Of a stretch of 64,000 bases of DNA, positions 46,330 through 54,974 are shown one piece after another; the first letter of the stretch is position 1, and every line of letters begins with the position of its first letter. The DNA is taken from NCBI RefSeq assembly GCF_016864555.1, contig NZ_CP044011.1, forward strand, positions 4,235,501 to 4,299,500, written 5' to 3'. Below the pieces are notes generated by a model. It saw nothing but the letters and a program-made list of their open reading frames with translations. It ran no database searches and was not told the origin of the DNA. A program made the position numbers and the translations under genes. This stretch comes from Sinorhizobium sp. BG8 (lineage in GTDB: Bacteria > Pseudomonadota > Alphaproteobacteria > Rhizobiales > Rhizobiaceae).

Positions 46330-49300
46330 ATGGCACTCTTCTTTATACATCGCCCGATCTTCGCCTGGGTCATCGCCATCACCATCATGCTTGGCGGCCT
46401 GCTGGCGATCACGACACTTTCAGTTTCCCAGTATCCCGAAATCGCGCCGACGACGGTGCGCATCACAGCCACCTACACAGGCGCGACGGCAGAAGCCATC
46501 GAGAATTCGGTCACGATCCCCATCGAGGAGGCGATGACAGGGCTCGACGACCTCACCTACATGACCTCGAGTTCGTCGACCGGCTCGGCATCGGTCTCGC
46601 TCACGTTCGGCGACAGCATCGATCCGGACATCGCCCAGGTCCAGGTGCAGAACAAGCTGCAACTCGTGGAGTCCCAACTTCCCGATACCGTCCGCCAGCT
46701 GGGCCTGACGGTGACGCGGTCGACGCAGAGCATCCTGATGGTCGGCACGCTGGTCTCGACCGACGGAAAGCGCAGTTCGCTGGAGCTCGCAAACATCCTG
46801 TCGGGTTCCGTCGAGGACCAGATCAAGCGGCTCGAAGGCGTGGGAGGCATCAATTCCTTCGGCTCCGGCTATGCCATGCGCATCTGGCTCGATCCACATA
46901 AGCTCAACCAGTATCAGTTGACGCCGAGCGACATCACCGCGGCCGTCGAAGCGCAGAACACGCAGGTGTCTGCCGGCTCCATCGGCGGGCAGCCTGCTGT
47001 CGAGGGCCAGCAACTCAACGCCACCGTGACCGCGCAGAGCCAGCTGAAGACGGTGCAGGAGTTCGAGAACATCATCCTCAAGACTGCGACGGGAGGCGAC
47101 ATCGTCCGCCTTTCCGACGTTGCGCGCGTGGAAATCGGACAGGAAACCTACGGCAGCAACTCGCGCTACAACGGCCTGCCCGCCGCCGGTTTCGGTATCA
47201 ACCTCGCCACCGGAGCCAATGCGATCGACACCGCCGAGCGCGTGCGCGCGGCCATGGACTCGATCAAGAACACCTTCCCGGAGAATGTCGAGGTCTATTA
47301 TCCCTACGACACCTCGCCGTTTGTGGAACTCTCGATCGAGAAGGTCGTGCACACGCTGATCGAGGCGATCGTGCTCGTCTTCCTCGTCCTGCTACTTTTC
47401 CTGCAGAACCTGCGGGCAACGCTCATCCCGACGATTGCCGTGCCGGTCGTGCTGCTCGGAACCTTCGGCGTCCTCGCCTTATTCGGCTATTCCATCAACA
47501 CGCTCACCATGTTCGCAATGGTGCTGGCGATCGGTCTCCTCGTCGACGACGCCATCGTGGTGGTGGAAAACGTCGAGCGCATCATGAGCGAGGAGGGGCT
47601 GAGCCCCAAGGAAGCCACCATCAAGTCCATGGGCGAGATTACCGGCGCGCTGATCGGTATCGCGATGGTCCTGACCGCGGTCTTCATACCGATGGCCTTC
47701 TTCGGCGGCTCTGTAGGCGTGATCTACCGGCAGTTCTCGGTCACCATCGTCGCGGCGATGCTGCTGTCCGTGGTGGTGGCGATCGTGCTGACCCCTGCCC
47801 TGTGCGCAACGCTGCTGAAGAACGAGCACGGTAAGAAGAAGAACCGGGTCTTCAGGGCCTTCAATGATCTCTTTGCCCGCACGACGAACGGTTATGTCTC
47901 CACGGTCCGCACGCTACTCGGCCGCTCCCTCGCCGTGGCCATCGCCTTCGTGGCGGTCGGTGTTTCGACGTGGTGGCTCTACGACAGGCTGCCGACCTCC
48001 TTCATTCCCGAGGAGGATCAGGGCGTTCTGATGGTCATGATAACGCTTCCCGAAGGCGCCATGACCGAGCGCACCGAGGCAGTGGTCAAGACCGTCGAGA
48101 ATCACTTCCTGACAGAGGAGAAGGATTCGGTCGAAAGCGTCTTTGCCGCTCTCGGCTTTGGCTTCGGCAGCAGCGGCCAGAATTCGGCCATGGCTTTCGT
48201 CCGGCTCAAGGACTTCTCCGTCCGCACCGGAGAGAACCAGACGGCGCAGGCAATCGCCGGCCGTGCCATGATGGCATTCTCCAAGATTCGCGATGCTCAG
48301 GTCTTTGCACTGTCTCCGCCATCCATGCCCGGTCTCGGCAACTCCAGTGGCTTCAGCATGTATCTCGTCGACACCGGCAAGAACGGCACGACGGCACTGA
48401 GAGAGGCTGCAAACACCCTTGCCAAGCAGGCCGAGGCAAGCGGAGAGATCAGCAGCTTCCGCGGCAATACCACCAGCCTGCAATCTCAGCTGAAGATCAA
48501 CATCGACCAGGAAAAGGCGGGTGCGCTCGGAGTCGGCCTCACCTCCGTAAACGGCATGCTCTCGACGATCTTCGCCGGAACAGAGGTCAACGACTTCATC
48601 CTCAACAACGAGATCAGGCCGGTCAAGGTGCAGGCTGACGCTCCCTACCGCATGCAACCCGACGACATCATGCAGTGGTATGCACGCAACGACGATGGCG
48701 AGATGGTGCCCTTCTCCGCCTTTGCAACGACGAAGTGGGTGGAAGGCGCCCCGACGCTCGCCCGCTTCAACGGCAACAGCGCGGTGGAGCTCAACGGTTC
48801 GCCGGCTTCAGGGGTCAGTTCCGGCGATGCGATGGACCGCATGGCGGAACTGACTGCCGCCCTGCCGGGCGGATACGGGGCTTCCTGGTCTGGCATCTCC
48901 TACCAGGAGCGTCTGTCGGGATCGCAGGCACCGATGCTCTACGCCGTATCCATGCTGGTCGTATTCCTCTGCCTCGCGGCTCTCTACGAGAGTTGGTCGG
49001 TGCCGGTCGCAGTGATTCTCGCCGTCCCCGTCGGCATTCTCGGAGCGTTGCTTGCAGCCGGGCTCTTCTCGCAATCCAACGATGTGTATTTCAAAGTAGG
49101 GTTGCTGACGACCATCGGGCTTGCCGCCAAAAATGCAATTCTTATTGTAGAATTTGCAAAGGATAGGCAGGATGCTGGGCTGGGGATAATCGATTCGACA
49201 CTGGAAGCCGCTAGATTGCGTCTCCGACCGATCATCATGACGTCACTCGCTTTCATATTGGGAGTGCTGCCGTTGGCGATCGCGACAGGGGCCGGATCTG

Positions 49301-49440
49301 CCGCGCAGAATGCGATCGGCATAGGCGTTCTAGGGGGAATGATTTCTGCAACACTTCTTGGAATATTTTTCGTCCCGTCGTTTTTCGTGCTTGTGCGCTC
49401 GATCTTCGGACGAAAGATGCGTAAAGAAAAAGTGAACTGA
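46330..49440 (+). CDS. RND multidrug efflux transporter (HAE1/AcrB family)
   Basis: This is the inner-membrane proton-driven pump, 1036 residues with the AcrB layout: 12 membrane segments and two large periplasmic loops. The start MALFFIHRPIFAWVIAITIM is typical. Proton-relay aspartates appear in IGLLVDDAIVVVENVERIM. RND motifs also appear at GVLPLAIATGAGSAAQNAIG. From about codon 916 (nucleotide 49075) the codon usage changes abruptly to AT-rich, rarely used codons (AAA, AAT, ATT, GTA, ATA, AGA) until the stop, although the protein stays canonical. This suggests a mosaic 3' end. Confidence 0.96.
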   Translation: MALFFIHRPIFAWVIAITIMLGGLLAITTLSVSQYPEIAPTTVRITATYTGATAEAIENSVTIPIEEAMTGLDDLTYMTSSSSTGSASVSLTFGDSIDPDIAQVQVQNKLQLVESQLPDTVRQLGLTVTRSTQSILMVGTLVSTDGKRSSLELANILSGSVEDQIKRLEGVGGINSFGSGYAMRIWLDPHKLNQYQLTPSDITAAVEAQNTQVSAGSIGGQPAVEGQQLNATVTAQSQLKTVQEFENIILKTATGGDIVRLSDVARVEIGQETYGSNSRYNGLPAAGFGINLATGANAIDTAERVRAAMDSIKNTFPENVEVYYPYDTSPFVELSIEKVVHTLIEAIVLVFLVLLLFLQNLRATLIPTIAVPVVLLGTFGVLALFGYSINTLTMFAMVLAIGLLVDDAIVVVENVERIMSEEGLSPKEATIKSMGEITGALIGIAMVLTAVFIPMAFFGGSVGVIYRQFSVTIVAAMLLSVVVAIVLTPALCATLLKNEHGKKKNRVFRAFNDLFARTTNGYVSTVRTLLGRSLAVAIAFVAVGVSTWWLYDRLPTSFIPEEDQGVLMVMITLPEGAMTERTEAVVKTVENHFLTEEKDSVESVFAALGFGFGSSGQNSAMAFVRLKDFSVRTGENQTAQAIAGRAMMAFSKIRDAQVFALSPPSMPGLGNSSGFSMYLVDTGKNGTTALREAANTLAKQAEASGEISSFRGNTTSLQSQLKINIDQEKAGALGVGLTSVNGMLSTIFAGTEVNDFILNNEIRPVKVQADAPYRMQPDDIMQWYARNDDGEMVPFSAFATTKWVEGAPTLARFNGNSAVELNGSPASGVSSGDAMDRMAELTAALPGGYGASWSGISYQERLSGSQAPMLYAVSMLVVFLCLAALYESWSVPVAVILAVPVGILGALLAAGLFSQSNDVYFKVGLLTTIGLAAKNAILIVEFAKDRQDAGLGIIDSTLEAARLRLRPIIMTSLAFILGVLPLAIATGAGSAAQNAIGIGVLGGMISATLLGIFFVPSFFVLVRSIFGRKMRKEKVN

Positions 49441-49478
49441 TTGGTCACGGCGGCGCAGACGCCTGTCAGGGAATGGAC

Positions 49479-50900
49479 ATGAAAATCATCAAAGCAGCCT
49501 TACCGCTCACCCTTCTTCTCCTGTCCGGCTGTGTCGTCGGACCGGACTATCAGGCTCCCGATACGGCGCTTCCCGCAAAATTTTCGGAGAGCGGATCAAA
49601 GCCCACTCCGAATGTTACGCTGAACCCCTGGTGGGAAGCGTTCCGGGACAAGAAGCTGAATTCGTTGATTCAGCAGGGGATGAACGAAAACCTCAGCGTT
49701 CTGACCTCGCTTGAGCGGATCGTCGAAGCGCAGGCGAACGTCGTCGCCGCCGGTGCCGGCGCCCTACCGCAGATCAACGGCAGCGGCTCCGCAACGGCTT
49801 CCGGCGAAGACGGAAAACCGGTGAACGGCCATACCCAGACCAAACAGATGAACGCCGGCGTCGGCGCCTCATGGCTGCTTGATCTCTTCGGTCAGTACAG
49901 GCGCGCAGTCGAATCGGCCAACGCTTCACTCGATGCCGCCTATGCCGATGTGAATGTCACCCGCCTTGCCTACTTCTCGGATCTTGCCACCAGCTACATC
50001 GATCTTCGCTACTATCAGGAAGCCCTGGCACAGACCCGCGTCAGCCTGGCGTCCCGCAGGGAAACGCTGAAGCTGACCGAGGATATCCGTCAGGCAGGCG
50101 CTGCATCGAGCCTCGATGTCGTTCAGGCCGAGGGTCTCGTCAACCAGACACTCGCAGAGCTTCCGGCGCTGGAGATCGGCTACTATCAGGCCGCGAACCA
50201 CATCGCGACGCTGCTTGGCCTTCCGGCGGCAACGATCACCAAGAGCCTCGAGAAGGGCGCCGGTCAGCCGGTTGCTCGCTACACGACCAAGACGGGCGTT
50301 CCCGCGGACCTCATCCGCAACCGTCCGGACATCCGCAAGTCGGAGCGCGAGCTGGCAGCCGCCACCGCAGCGATCGGCGTTGCGGAAGCCCAGCTCTTCC
50401 CGTCCCTCACGCTTGATGGCTCGATCGGCGCCCAGCGGCTCTTCACGAATGCCGTTACCGGCAACCTGACGAGCTGGGCCTTCGGGCCGAGCCTGACCGT
50501 GCCGATCTTCCAGGGCGGCGCCCTGCGTGCGCAGGTGGATATCAGCAAGTCGCAGGCACAGCAGCAGTACCTGGCCTGGAAGCAGACGGTTCTGAACGCG
50601 GTCGAAGAAGTGGAAGATGCGCAGGTCTCGATCAACCGCGCCATCCAGACCGTTGCAGCCCTCCGGAAGGTTGTCTCTTCCTACGAGGAAGCCCTGTCGC
50701 TCGCTCGTGAAAGCTACCGCGGTGGCGCGACGACGGTCCTCGATGTTCTCGACGCCGAACGCAACGTCGCAGACGGACGCCTGTCGCTTGCAGCCGCAAT
50801 CCGCACGCAGGCCAGCAGCTTCGTTGCGCTGAACGTCGCCATCGGCGGCGCTGCGGACATTGGCTCCCCCAGCCTCGCATCGACCTCGCCCTCGCAGTAA
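49479..50900 (+). CDS. RND efflux outer-membrane lipoprotein (NodT/TolC family)
   Basis: This is the outer-membrane channel of the pump, 473 residues from ATG 49479, preferred over ATG 49473 because AGGGA is 6 bases upstream. The lipobox LLLLSGC lies near residue 17, followed by VVGPDYQAP, the NodT-family signature. Two OEP repeats are visible (LNSLIQQGMNENLSVLTSLE, DIRKSERELAAATAAIGVAE), with the conserved LFPSLTLDGSIG. It closes the adaptor-pump-channel operon before a terminator. Confidence 0.95.
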   Translation: MKIIKAALPLTLLLLSGCVVGPDYQAPDTALPAKFSESGSKPTPNVTLNPWWEAFRDKKLNSLIQQGMNENLSVLTSLERIVEAQANVVAAGAGALPQINGSGSATASGEDGKPVNGHTQTKQMNAGVGASWLLDLFGQYRRAVESANASLDAAYADVNVTRLAYFSDLATSYIDLRYYQEALAQTRVSLASRRETLKLTEDIRQAGAASSLDVVQAEGLVNQTLAELPALEIGYYQAANHIATLLGLPAATITKSLEKGAGQPVARYTTKTGVPADLIRNRPDIRKSERELAAATAAIGVAEAQLFPSLTLDGSIGAQRLFTNAVTGNLTSWAFGPSLTVPIFQGGALRAQVDISKSQAQQQYLAWKQTVLNAVEEVEDAQVSINRAIQTVAALRKVVSSYEEALSLARESYRGGATTVLDVLDAERNVADGRLSLAAAIRTQASSFVALNVAIGGAADIGSPSLASTSPSQ

Positions 50901-50931
50901 GGTCACACGACGCCTAATTCTGCGTCCATTG

Positions 50932-50965
50932 AGCCCCGGGATCTTGATGATCACCGGGGCTTTTC
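50932..50965 (+). terminator. Rho-independent terminator of the RND efflux operon
   Basis: AGCCCCGG (50932-50939) pairs with CCGGGGCT (50954-50961), followed by TTTTC, 32 bases after the NodT-family gene stop. It also lies just beyond the 3' end of the converging GntR gene. Confidence 0.85.
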
Positions 50966-50974
50966 GTTGCGTGC

Positions 50975-51658
50975 CTACGAATCGTTTCCGAAGAACGTTT
51001 CCAGTGCGTCGGCAGTGCGCTGGTAGTGCGCGCGAAGGGCTGCGACCGCGCCGAAAGCGTCGCGATCCAGCGCCAGTTGCAACAGGAGCCGGTGCTCGGC
51101 CGCGACGTCGCGCGCGCTGCCGGTCACGCTCACCGATATGCGGCGATAGCGATCGGCCCGAGTGAACAGGTTTGTGCAGACCTCCTGCAGGATGGGCGAG
51201 CCGCAGCCCGAGATCAGGGCATAGTGGAATGCCTGGTGCCGGTCTTCCCAGTCATCGCGCATCGCCGATGGCATGTCCTCGCGACCCTGCGGAATGCGCG
51301 CGAGCATGTGATGAGCGGCCACGAGCCTCGCCTCCCAGTCCTCCTCGCCCTTTTCAATCGACAGCCGCAAGGCCTCTCCCTCGCAGAGCTGACGGTTGGC
51401 CGTGATATCCCGCAGCTCGGCCAGAGAGAGCGAAGCCACCGTGTAGCCACGATGATCGTCCAGCGTCGTGAAGCCCTCGGCGGTGAGGCGAACGAGAGCT
51501 TCGCGCACCGGCGTGACGCTCATCACGCACAGTGCCTGTAGGTCGGCGAAGCGAAGCCTCTCTCCCGGGCGAAAGGCACCGGTACGGATATTGTCCCTGA
51601 TCAGCGCATAGGCATCGCTGGCAAGCGTCCGGTTCGCTGTCTTCCTCGTTTCGGTCAT
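50975..51658 (-). CDS. GntR-family (FadR/FCD) transcriptional regulator
   Basis: This is a 227-residue repressor of carboxylate catabolism type. I chose MTETRKTANRTL (ATG ending at 51658), since the upstream in-frame residues are AT-rich intergenic sequence. The winged helix is at about residues 10-75 (AYALIRDNIRTGAFRPGERL, SVTPVREALVRLTAEG). The FCD ligand domain has metal-type histidines in WEDRHQAFHYALISGCGS and the later AEHRLLLQLAL. It is divergent from the FAH hydrolase gene and probably controls it through palindromes between them. Confidence 0.93.
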   Translation of the reverse strand: MTETRKTANRTLASDAYALIRDNIRTGAFRPGERLRFADLQALCVMSVTPVREALVRLTAEGFTTLDDHRGYTVASLSLAELRDITANRQLCEGEALRLSIEKGEEDWEARLVAAHHMLARIPQGREDMPSAMRDDWEDRHQAFHYALISGCGSPILQEVCTNLFTRADRYRRISVSVTGSARDVAAEHRLLLQLALDRDAFGAVAALRAHYQRTADALETFFGNDS

Positions 51659-51670
51659 CGGCGCCACCTG

Positions 51671-51700
51671 TTTTCGAAATTTTCCAGATTTTCGAAAATC
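51671..51700. promoter_or_regulatory. Repeated TTTTCGAAA palindromes, candidate GntR operator
   Basis: TTTTCGAAA occurs at 51671-51679 and again at 51689-51697 with an 18-base repeat interval; the second lies inside the perfect 14-base palindrome GATTTTCGAAAATC (51687-51700). A related ATTTTCGAT lies near 51761. They lie just upstream of the GntR gene start, in the shared promoter region with the FAH gene. Confidence 0.5.
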
Positions 51701-51831
51701 GTTGACTCCTTGTAAAACTCGTGGAAGGTGAATCGCAATCGAAATCGAGGCTGGAGCCATTTTCGATCGCCTGAATTCGGTTTGGTCGACCGAAACGAGC
51801 TCCCGCTGAACACGTCTGAGGAGGACAACGC

Positions 51832-52671
51832 ATGAAACTCGTTCGCTTTGGCGAACCGGGCTCGGAGAAGCCCGGGATTGTGGATGCCGAAGGCAAGATT
51901 CGCGACCTGTCCGGGATCGTCCCTGACATTTCCGGTGCTGTGCTCGGCCGCGCCTCGCTTGCCAAGCTGCAGTCCCTCGACACTGCTTCCCTGCCTCTTG
52001 CGCCTGATGGCGCGCGGCTCGGCGCCTGCGTGGGCCGCGTCGGCAACTTCATTGCGGTCGGCCTGAACTATGCCGACCATGCGGCCGAAAGCGGCATGGC
52101 GGTTCCGAGCGAACCCGTTCTCTTCAACAAGGCCCCCTCATGCGTCGTCGGCCCCGACGACACCGTGCTCATTCCGCGTGGCTCGGAGAAGACCGACTGG
52201 GAAGTCGAACTTGCCGTGGTGATCGGCGAGCGCGCATCCTACGTTTCCGAGGCCGAGGCGCTCGACTATGTAGCCGGCTATTGCGTATGCAACGACGTTT
52301 CCGAACGCGCCTACCAGCTGGAGCGCGGCGGTCAGTGGACCAAGGGCAAGGGCTGCCCGACATTCGGACCGCTCGGCCCCTGGCTCGTCACCGCCGACGA
52401 AGTCGATACTGGCGACCTCGCCATGAAGCTTTCCGTCAACGGTGAACTGGTCCAGAACGGCTCCACGAAGACCATGGTCTTCAACGTACCCTTCCTTGTC
52501 CACTACATTTCCCAGTTCATGGCGCTGGAACCGGGCGACGTCATCACCACCGGCACGCCTCCCGGCGTCGGCATGGGCATGAAACCGCCGCGCTACCTCA
52601 AGCCCGGCGACACGATGGAAGTCAGCATTGCCGGTCTCGGCACCCAGCGCCAGACGGTCGCCGCTGGCTGA
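51832..52671 (+). CDS. Fumarylacetoacetate hydrolase-family protein
   Basis: This is a 279-residue FAH-fold hydrolase/isomerase acting on a diketo acid. The ATG at 51832 has TGAGGAGGA upstream. The metal site is recognisable in TDWEVELAVVIGERA (two Glu) and VCNDVSERAYQLE (Asp), and the oxyanion region in TTGTPPGVGMGMKPP. The closest families include 2,4-diketo-3-deoxy-L-fuconate hydrolase and hydroxy-heptadienedioate isomerase types; ureidoglycolate lyase annotations of such proteins are often wrong. Single gene divergent from its likely GntR regulator. Confidence 0.9.
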   Translation: MKLVRFGEPGSEKPGIVDAEGKIRDLSGIVPDISGAVLGRASLAKLQSLDTASLPLAPDGARLGACVGRVGNFIAVGLNYADHAAESGMAVPSEPVLFNKAPSCVVGPDDTVLIPRGSEKTDWEVELAVVIGERASYVSEAEALDYVAGYCVCNDVSERAYQLERGGQWTKGKGCPTFGPLGPWLVTADEVDTGDLAMKLSVNGELVQNGSTKTMVFNVPFLVHYISQFMALEPGDVITTGTPPGVGMGMKPPRYLKPGDTMEVSIAGLGTQRQTVAAG

Positions 52672-52743
52672 CCGGATTGCCAACTCGCCTTCGCCTCCTG
52701 CCGGCAATGCCGGCGGGGGCACCTGCCCTTATCGGCAGTTTCT

Positions 52744-53268
52744 TCAGGCCTTCTGGCAATACTTCGCCTGTTCGGGGTTGCCGGTCTCGTAGTCGCCCGG
52801 CTGGGGCGGCGCGATCGGCTTGAAGAGCGAACGATCCGGCTTCAGGTCGATCAGAGGCGTCCCGTCCAGGCAATCGAGGCCACGAACCATGAGGACGTTG
52901 CCTTCGATCTTCTCCAGAAGAACGATAGAGGTACCGATGGGATTGGGCCTCACCGGCGTGCGGAGTGCAAATGTCCCGTGGACTTTGCCACTGTTGGCCG
53001 GGCTCTGCAGCACCAGATCCCGGCGGGATTTGTCGAGCCAATAGAGGACTTCAAGTCGCTCGAACGCCTCCACGCCTTTGAGAGCCGGCACCCAGGGATC
53101 GAAGATCTCGATCTGGCAGAGCGGGCCGTCATGCCGCCCCTGGCGCGGGCAGAGCAGCCGTGATTCCCACGGTGTCCGTATTCGCCCGATGAAGGTGAGA
53201 CCGGCGTCTTTCCCATCCGGCGGCGTCACGGCCACCTCGTTCTTGCGGATTTCGTTCTCGCGAACCAT
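52744..53268 (-). CDS. TsaA/TrmO-like SAM-dependent protein (possible tRNA m6t6A methyltransferase)
   Basis: This 174-residue TsaA-like beta-barrel protein is known in E. coli (TrmO) as the N6-methyltransferase of t6A37 in tRNA-Thr. It starts at the ATG ending at 53268, with AGGAAG 7 bases upstream, rather than 8 codons earlier. The family SAM-binding signature is RTPVRPNPIGTSIVLLEKIE, and LDCLDGTPLIDLKPD is conserved. It is shorter than E. coli TrmO, lacking the C-terminal domain. It is divergent from modA, sharing the region with ModE-like boxes. TsaA genes lie near molybdate genes in some genomes, which could mean a metal-linked role. Confidence 0.85.
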   Translation of the reverse strand: MVRENEIRKNEVAVTPPDGKDAGLTFIGRIRTPWESRLLCPRQGRHDGPLCQIEIFDPWVPALKGVEAFERLEVLYWLDKSRRDLVLQSPANSGKVHGTFALRTPVRPNPIGTSIVLLEKIEGNVLMVRGLDCLDGTPLIDLKPDRSLFKPIAPPQPGDYETGNPEQAKYCQKA

Positions 53269-53326
53269 AGGCACTTCCTGAGTTGCGGACACATGCGCAG
53301 AGTGTGGCGCACTTGGTTTCCTCTGG

Positions 53327-53350
53327 CGATATATTTATTTGAACATATCC
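53327..53350 (+). promoter_or_regulatory. ModE-like molybdate box 1
   Basis: CGATATAT-N8-ACATATCC is an imperfect inverted repeat (6 of 8) with the same 8-8-8 layout as box 2, starting 44 bases before it. It resembles ModE sites with paired TATAT arms. It lies between the divergent trmO-like and modA genes. Confidence 0.55.
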
Positions 53351-53370
53351 CTAGCCAACAAGCGGCTCAC

Positions 53371-53394
53371 CGATATATTCATTGCAATATTTCG
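53371..53394 (+). promoter_or_regulatory. ModE-like molybdate box 2
   Basis: CGATATAT-N8-ATATTTCG (7 of 8 arm match) ends 20 bases before the modA ATG, next to the ribosome-binding site, so a protein bound here would block transcription or its start. The left arm is identical to that of box 1. Confidence 0.6.
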
Positions 53395-53414
53395 AGAGGG
53401 CAAGGGAGACGACT

Positions 53415-54209
53415 ATGCCAATCAAACGCCGCAACTGGATGAAACTTGCAGTGGTGACGCTCGCCGCGACATGGGCCGGCCTCACGTTCGTCACCACTCC
53501 TGCAGCGGCCCAGGAGAAGATCACGGTGTTCGCGGCGGCCAGCCTCAAGAACGCCCTCGACGCGGCCAATGCGGAGTGGACGAAGCAGACCTCCAAAGAA
53601 GCGACAACCTCCTATGCGGCAAGTTCCGCGCTCGCCAAGCAGATCGAGGCAGGCGCCCCGGCCGACATCTTCATCTCTGCCGACCTAGCATGGATGGACT
53701 ACGTGGCGGAACGGAAGCTGATCAAGGAAGATACCCGCGCAAACATGCTGGGCAACCGGATCGTGCTCGTCGCACCGAAGGACAAGGCCCAGTCGGTCGA
53801 AATCAAGGAGGGCTTTGACCTGGCCGGACTCGTCGGCGACGGGCGCCTTGCCATGGGCGCGGTCGATTCCGTCCCGGCAGGCAAGTACGGCAAGGCGGCG
53901 CTGGAAAAGCTCGGCGTCTGGTCGTCGGTCGAAGGCAAGGTCGCCGGCGCCGAAAGCGTTCGGGCGGCATTGGCGCTCGTATCACGCGGCGAGGCACCCT
54001 TCGGCATCGTCTATCAGACCGATGCGGCGGCCGATCCGGGCGTGGCGATCGTCGGCACCTTCCCCGAAAACAGTCATCCCCCGATCATCTACCCCATCGC
54101 GGTCCTGACCGAATCGAAGAACGCCGACGCAGCCGCCTATCTCGAGTTCCTCAAGTCTGCGGACACGGCTCATTTCTTCGAGGAGCAGGGCTTCACCATT
54201 CTCAAATGA
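53415..54209 (+). CDS. modA: Molybdate ABC transporter substrate-binding protein ModA
   Basis: This is the periplasmic molybdate/tungstate-binding protein, 264 residues. The start MPIKRRNWMKLAV (ATG 53415, AGGGAG 7 bases upstream) leads to a signal peptide ending near AAAQEKI. Ligand-site motifs are visible: TVFAAASLKNALDA, YAASSALAKQIEAGAPADIF, DSVPAGKYGKAAL and FGIVYQTDAAAD. It is first in modABC, behind two ModE-like operators. Confidence 0.96.
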   Translation: MPIKRRNWMKLAVVTLAATWAGLTFVTTPAAAQEKITVFAAASLKNALDAANAEWTKQTSKEATTSYAASSALAKQIEAGAPADIFISADLAWMDYVAERKLIKEDTRANMLGNRIVLVAPKDKAQSVEIKEGFDLAGLVGDGRLAMGAVDSVPAGKYGKAALEKLGVWSSVEGKVAGAESVRAALALVSRGEAPFGIVYQTDAAADPGVAIVGTFPENSHPPIIYPIAVLTESKNADAAAYLEFLKSADTAHFFEEQGFTILK

Positions 54210-54262
54210 GAGGTTAGCCTTTTTCGGGAACGACAGAATGCTTGCAACGCTGAGGTGACCGG

Positions 54263-54974
54263 GTGCCCGCAGAATTGGATTGGCTGAAACTCAGCGATGA
54301 GGAGTGGACGGCCATCCGCCTCAGCCTTCTTGTCTCAAGCGTTGCGATGCTGGCGAGCCTTCCGCTCGGAATACCGGTGGCTCTCGCGCTCGCGCGGGGC
54401 CGCTTCTGGGGAAAGTCTCTGCTCAACGGCATCGTCCACATGCCGTTGATCCTCCCACCGGTCGTGACCGGCTTCATCCTGCTCGTCCTTTTCGGAAAGC
54501 GCGGGCCGATCGGCGCCTTCCTCGATGAGCACTTTGGGATCGTATTCTCCTTTCGCTGGACCGGCGCCGCACTCGCCTGCGCGGTCATGGGCTTCCCCTG
54601 ATGGTCCGCTCGATACGTCTCTCCATCGAGGCGGTCGACCGCAAGCTGGAGGAAGCGGCGGGAACGCTGGGGGCAAGCCCCCTGTGGGTGTTTTTCACTG
54701 TCACCCTGCCCCTGACGCTGCCGGGCGTTCTCGCCGGGATGATCCTCTCCTTCGCCAAGGCGATGGGTGAGTTCGGTGCGACCATTACCTTCGTGTCGAA
54801 CATCCCCGGCGAAACCCAGACCCTCTCCGCCGCGATCTACACCTTCACGCAGGTTCCCGGGGCGACGCCGGAGCCATGCGCCTGACGATCGTTGCCGTGG
54901 CCATATCGATGGCCGCACTGCTCGCATCCGAATTCATCGCCCATGCGATCGGCAGGAAGGTCAATTTCGAATGA
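54263..54974 (+). CDS. modB: Molybdate ABC transporter permease ModB (reading frame broken at two places)
   Basis: This is the membrane subunit of the molybdate importer. Three consecutive frames carry one protein: GTG 54263 to about 54598 ([20 protein letters not shown]), then [20 protein letters not shown] to FTQVPG, then a last membrane segment [20 protein letters not shown]. One missing base at the C4 run 54595-54598 and one at the G4 run 54859-54862 explain both breaks. Repaired, it has 237 residues and its stop overlaps the modC ATG (ATGA at 54971-54974). The coupling motif [20 protein letters not shown] is intact. Confidence 0.9.
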
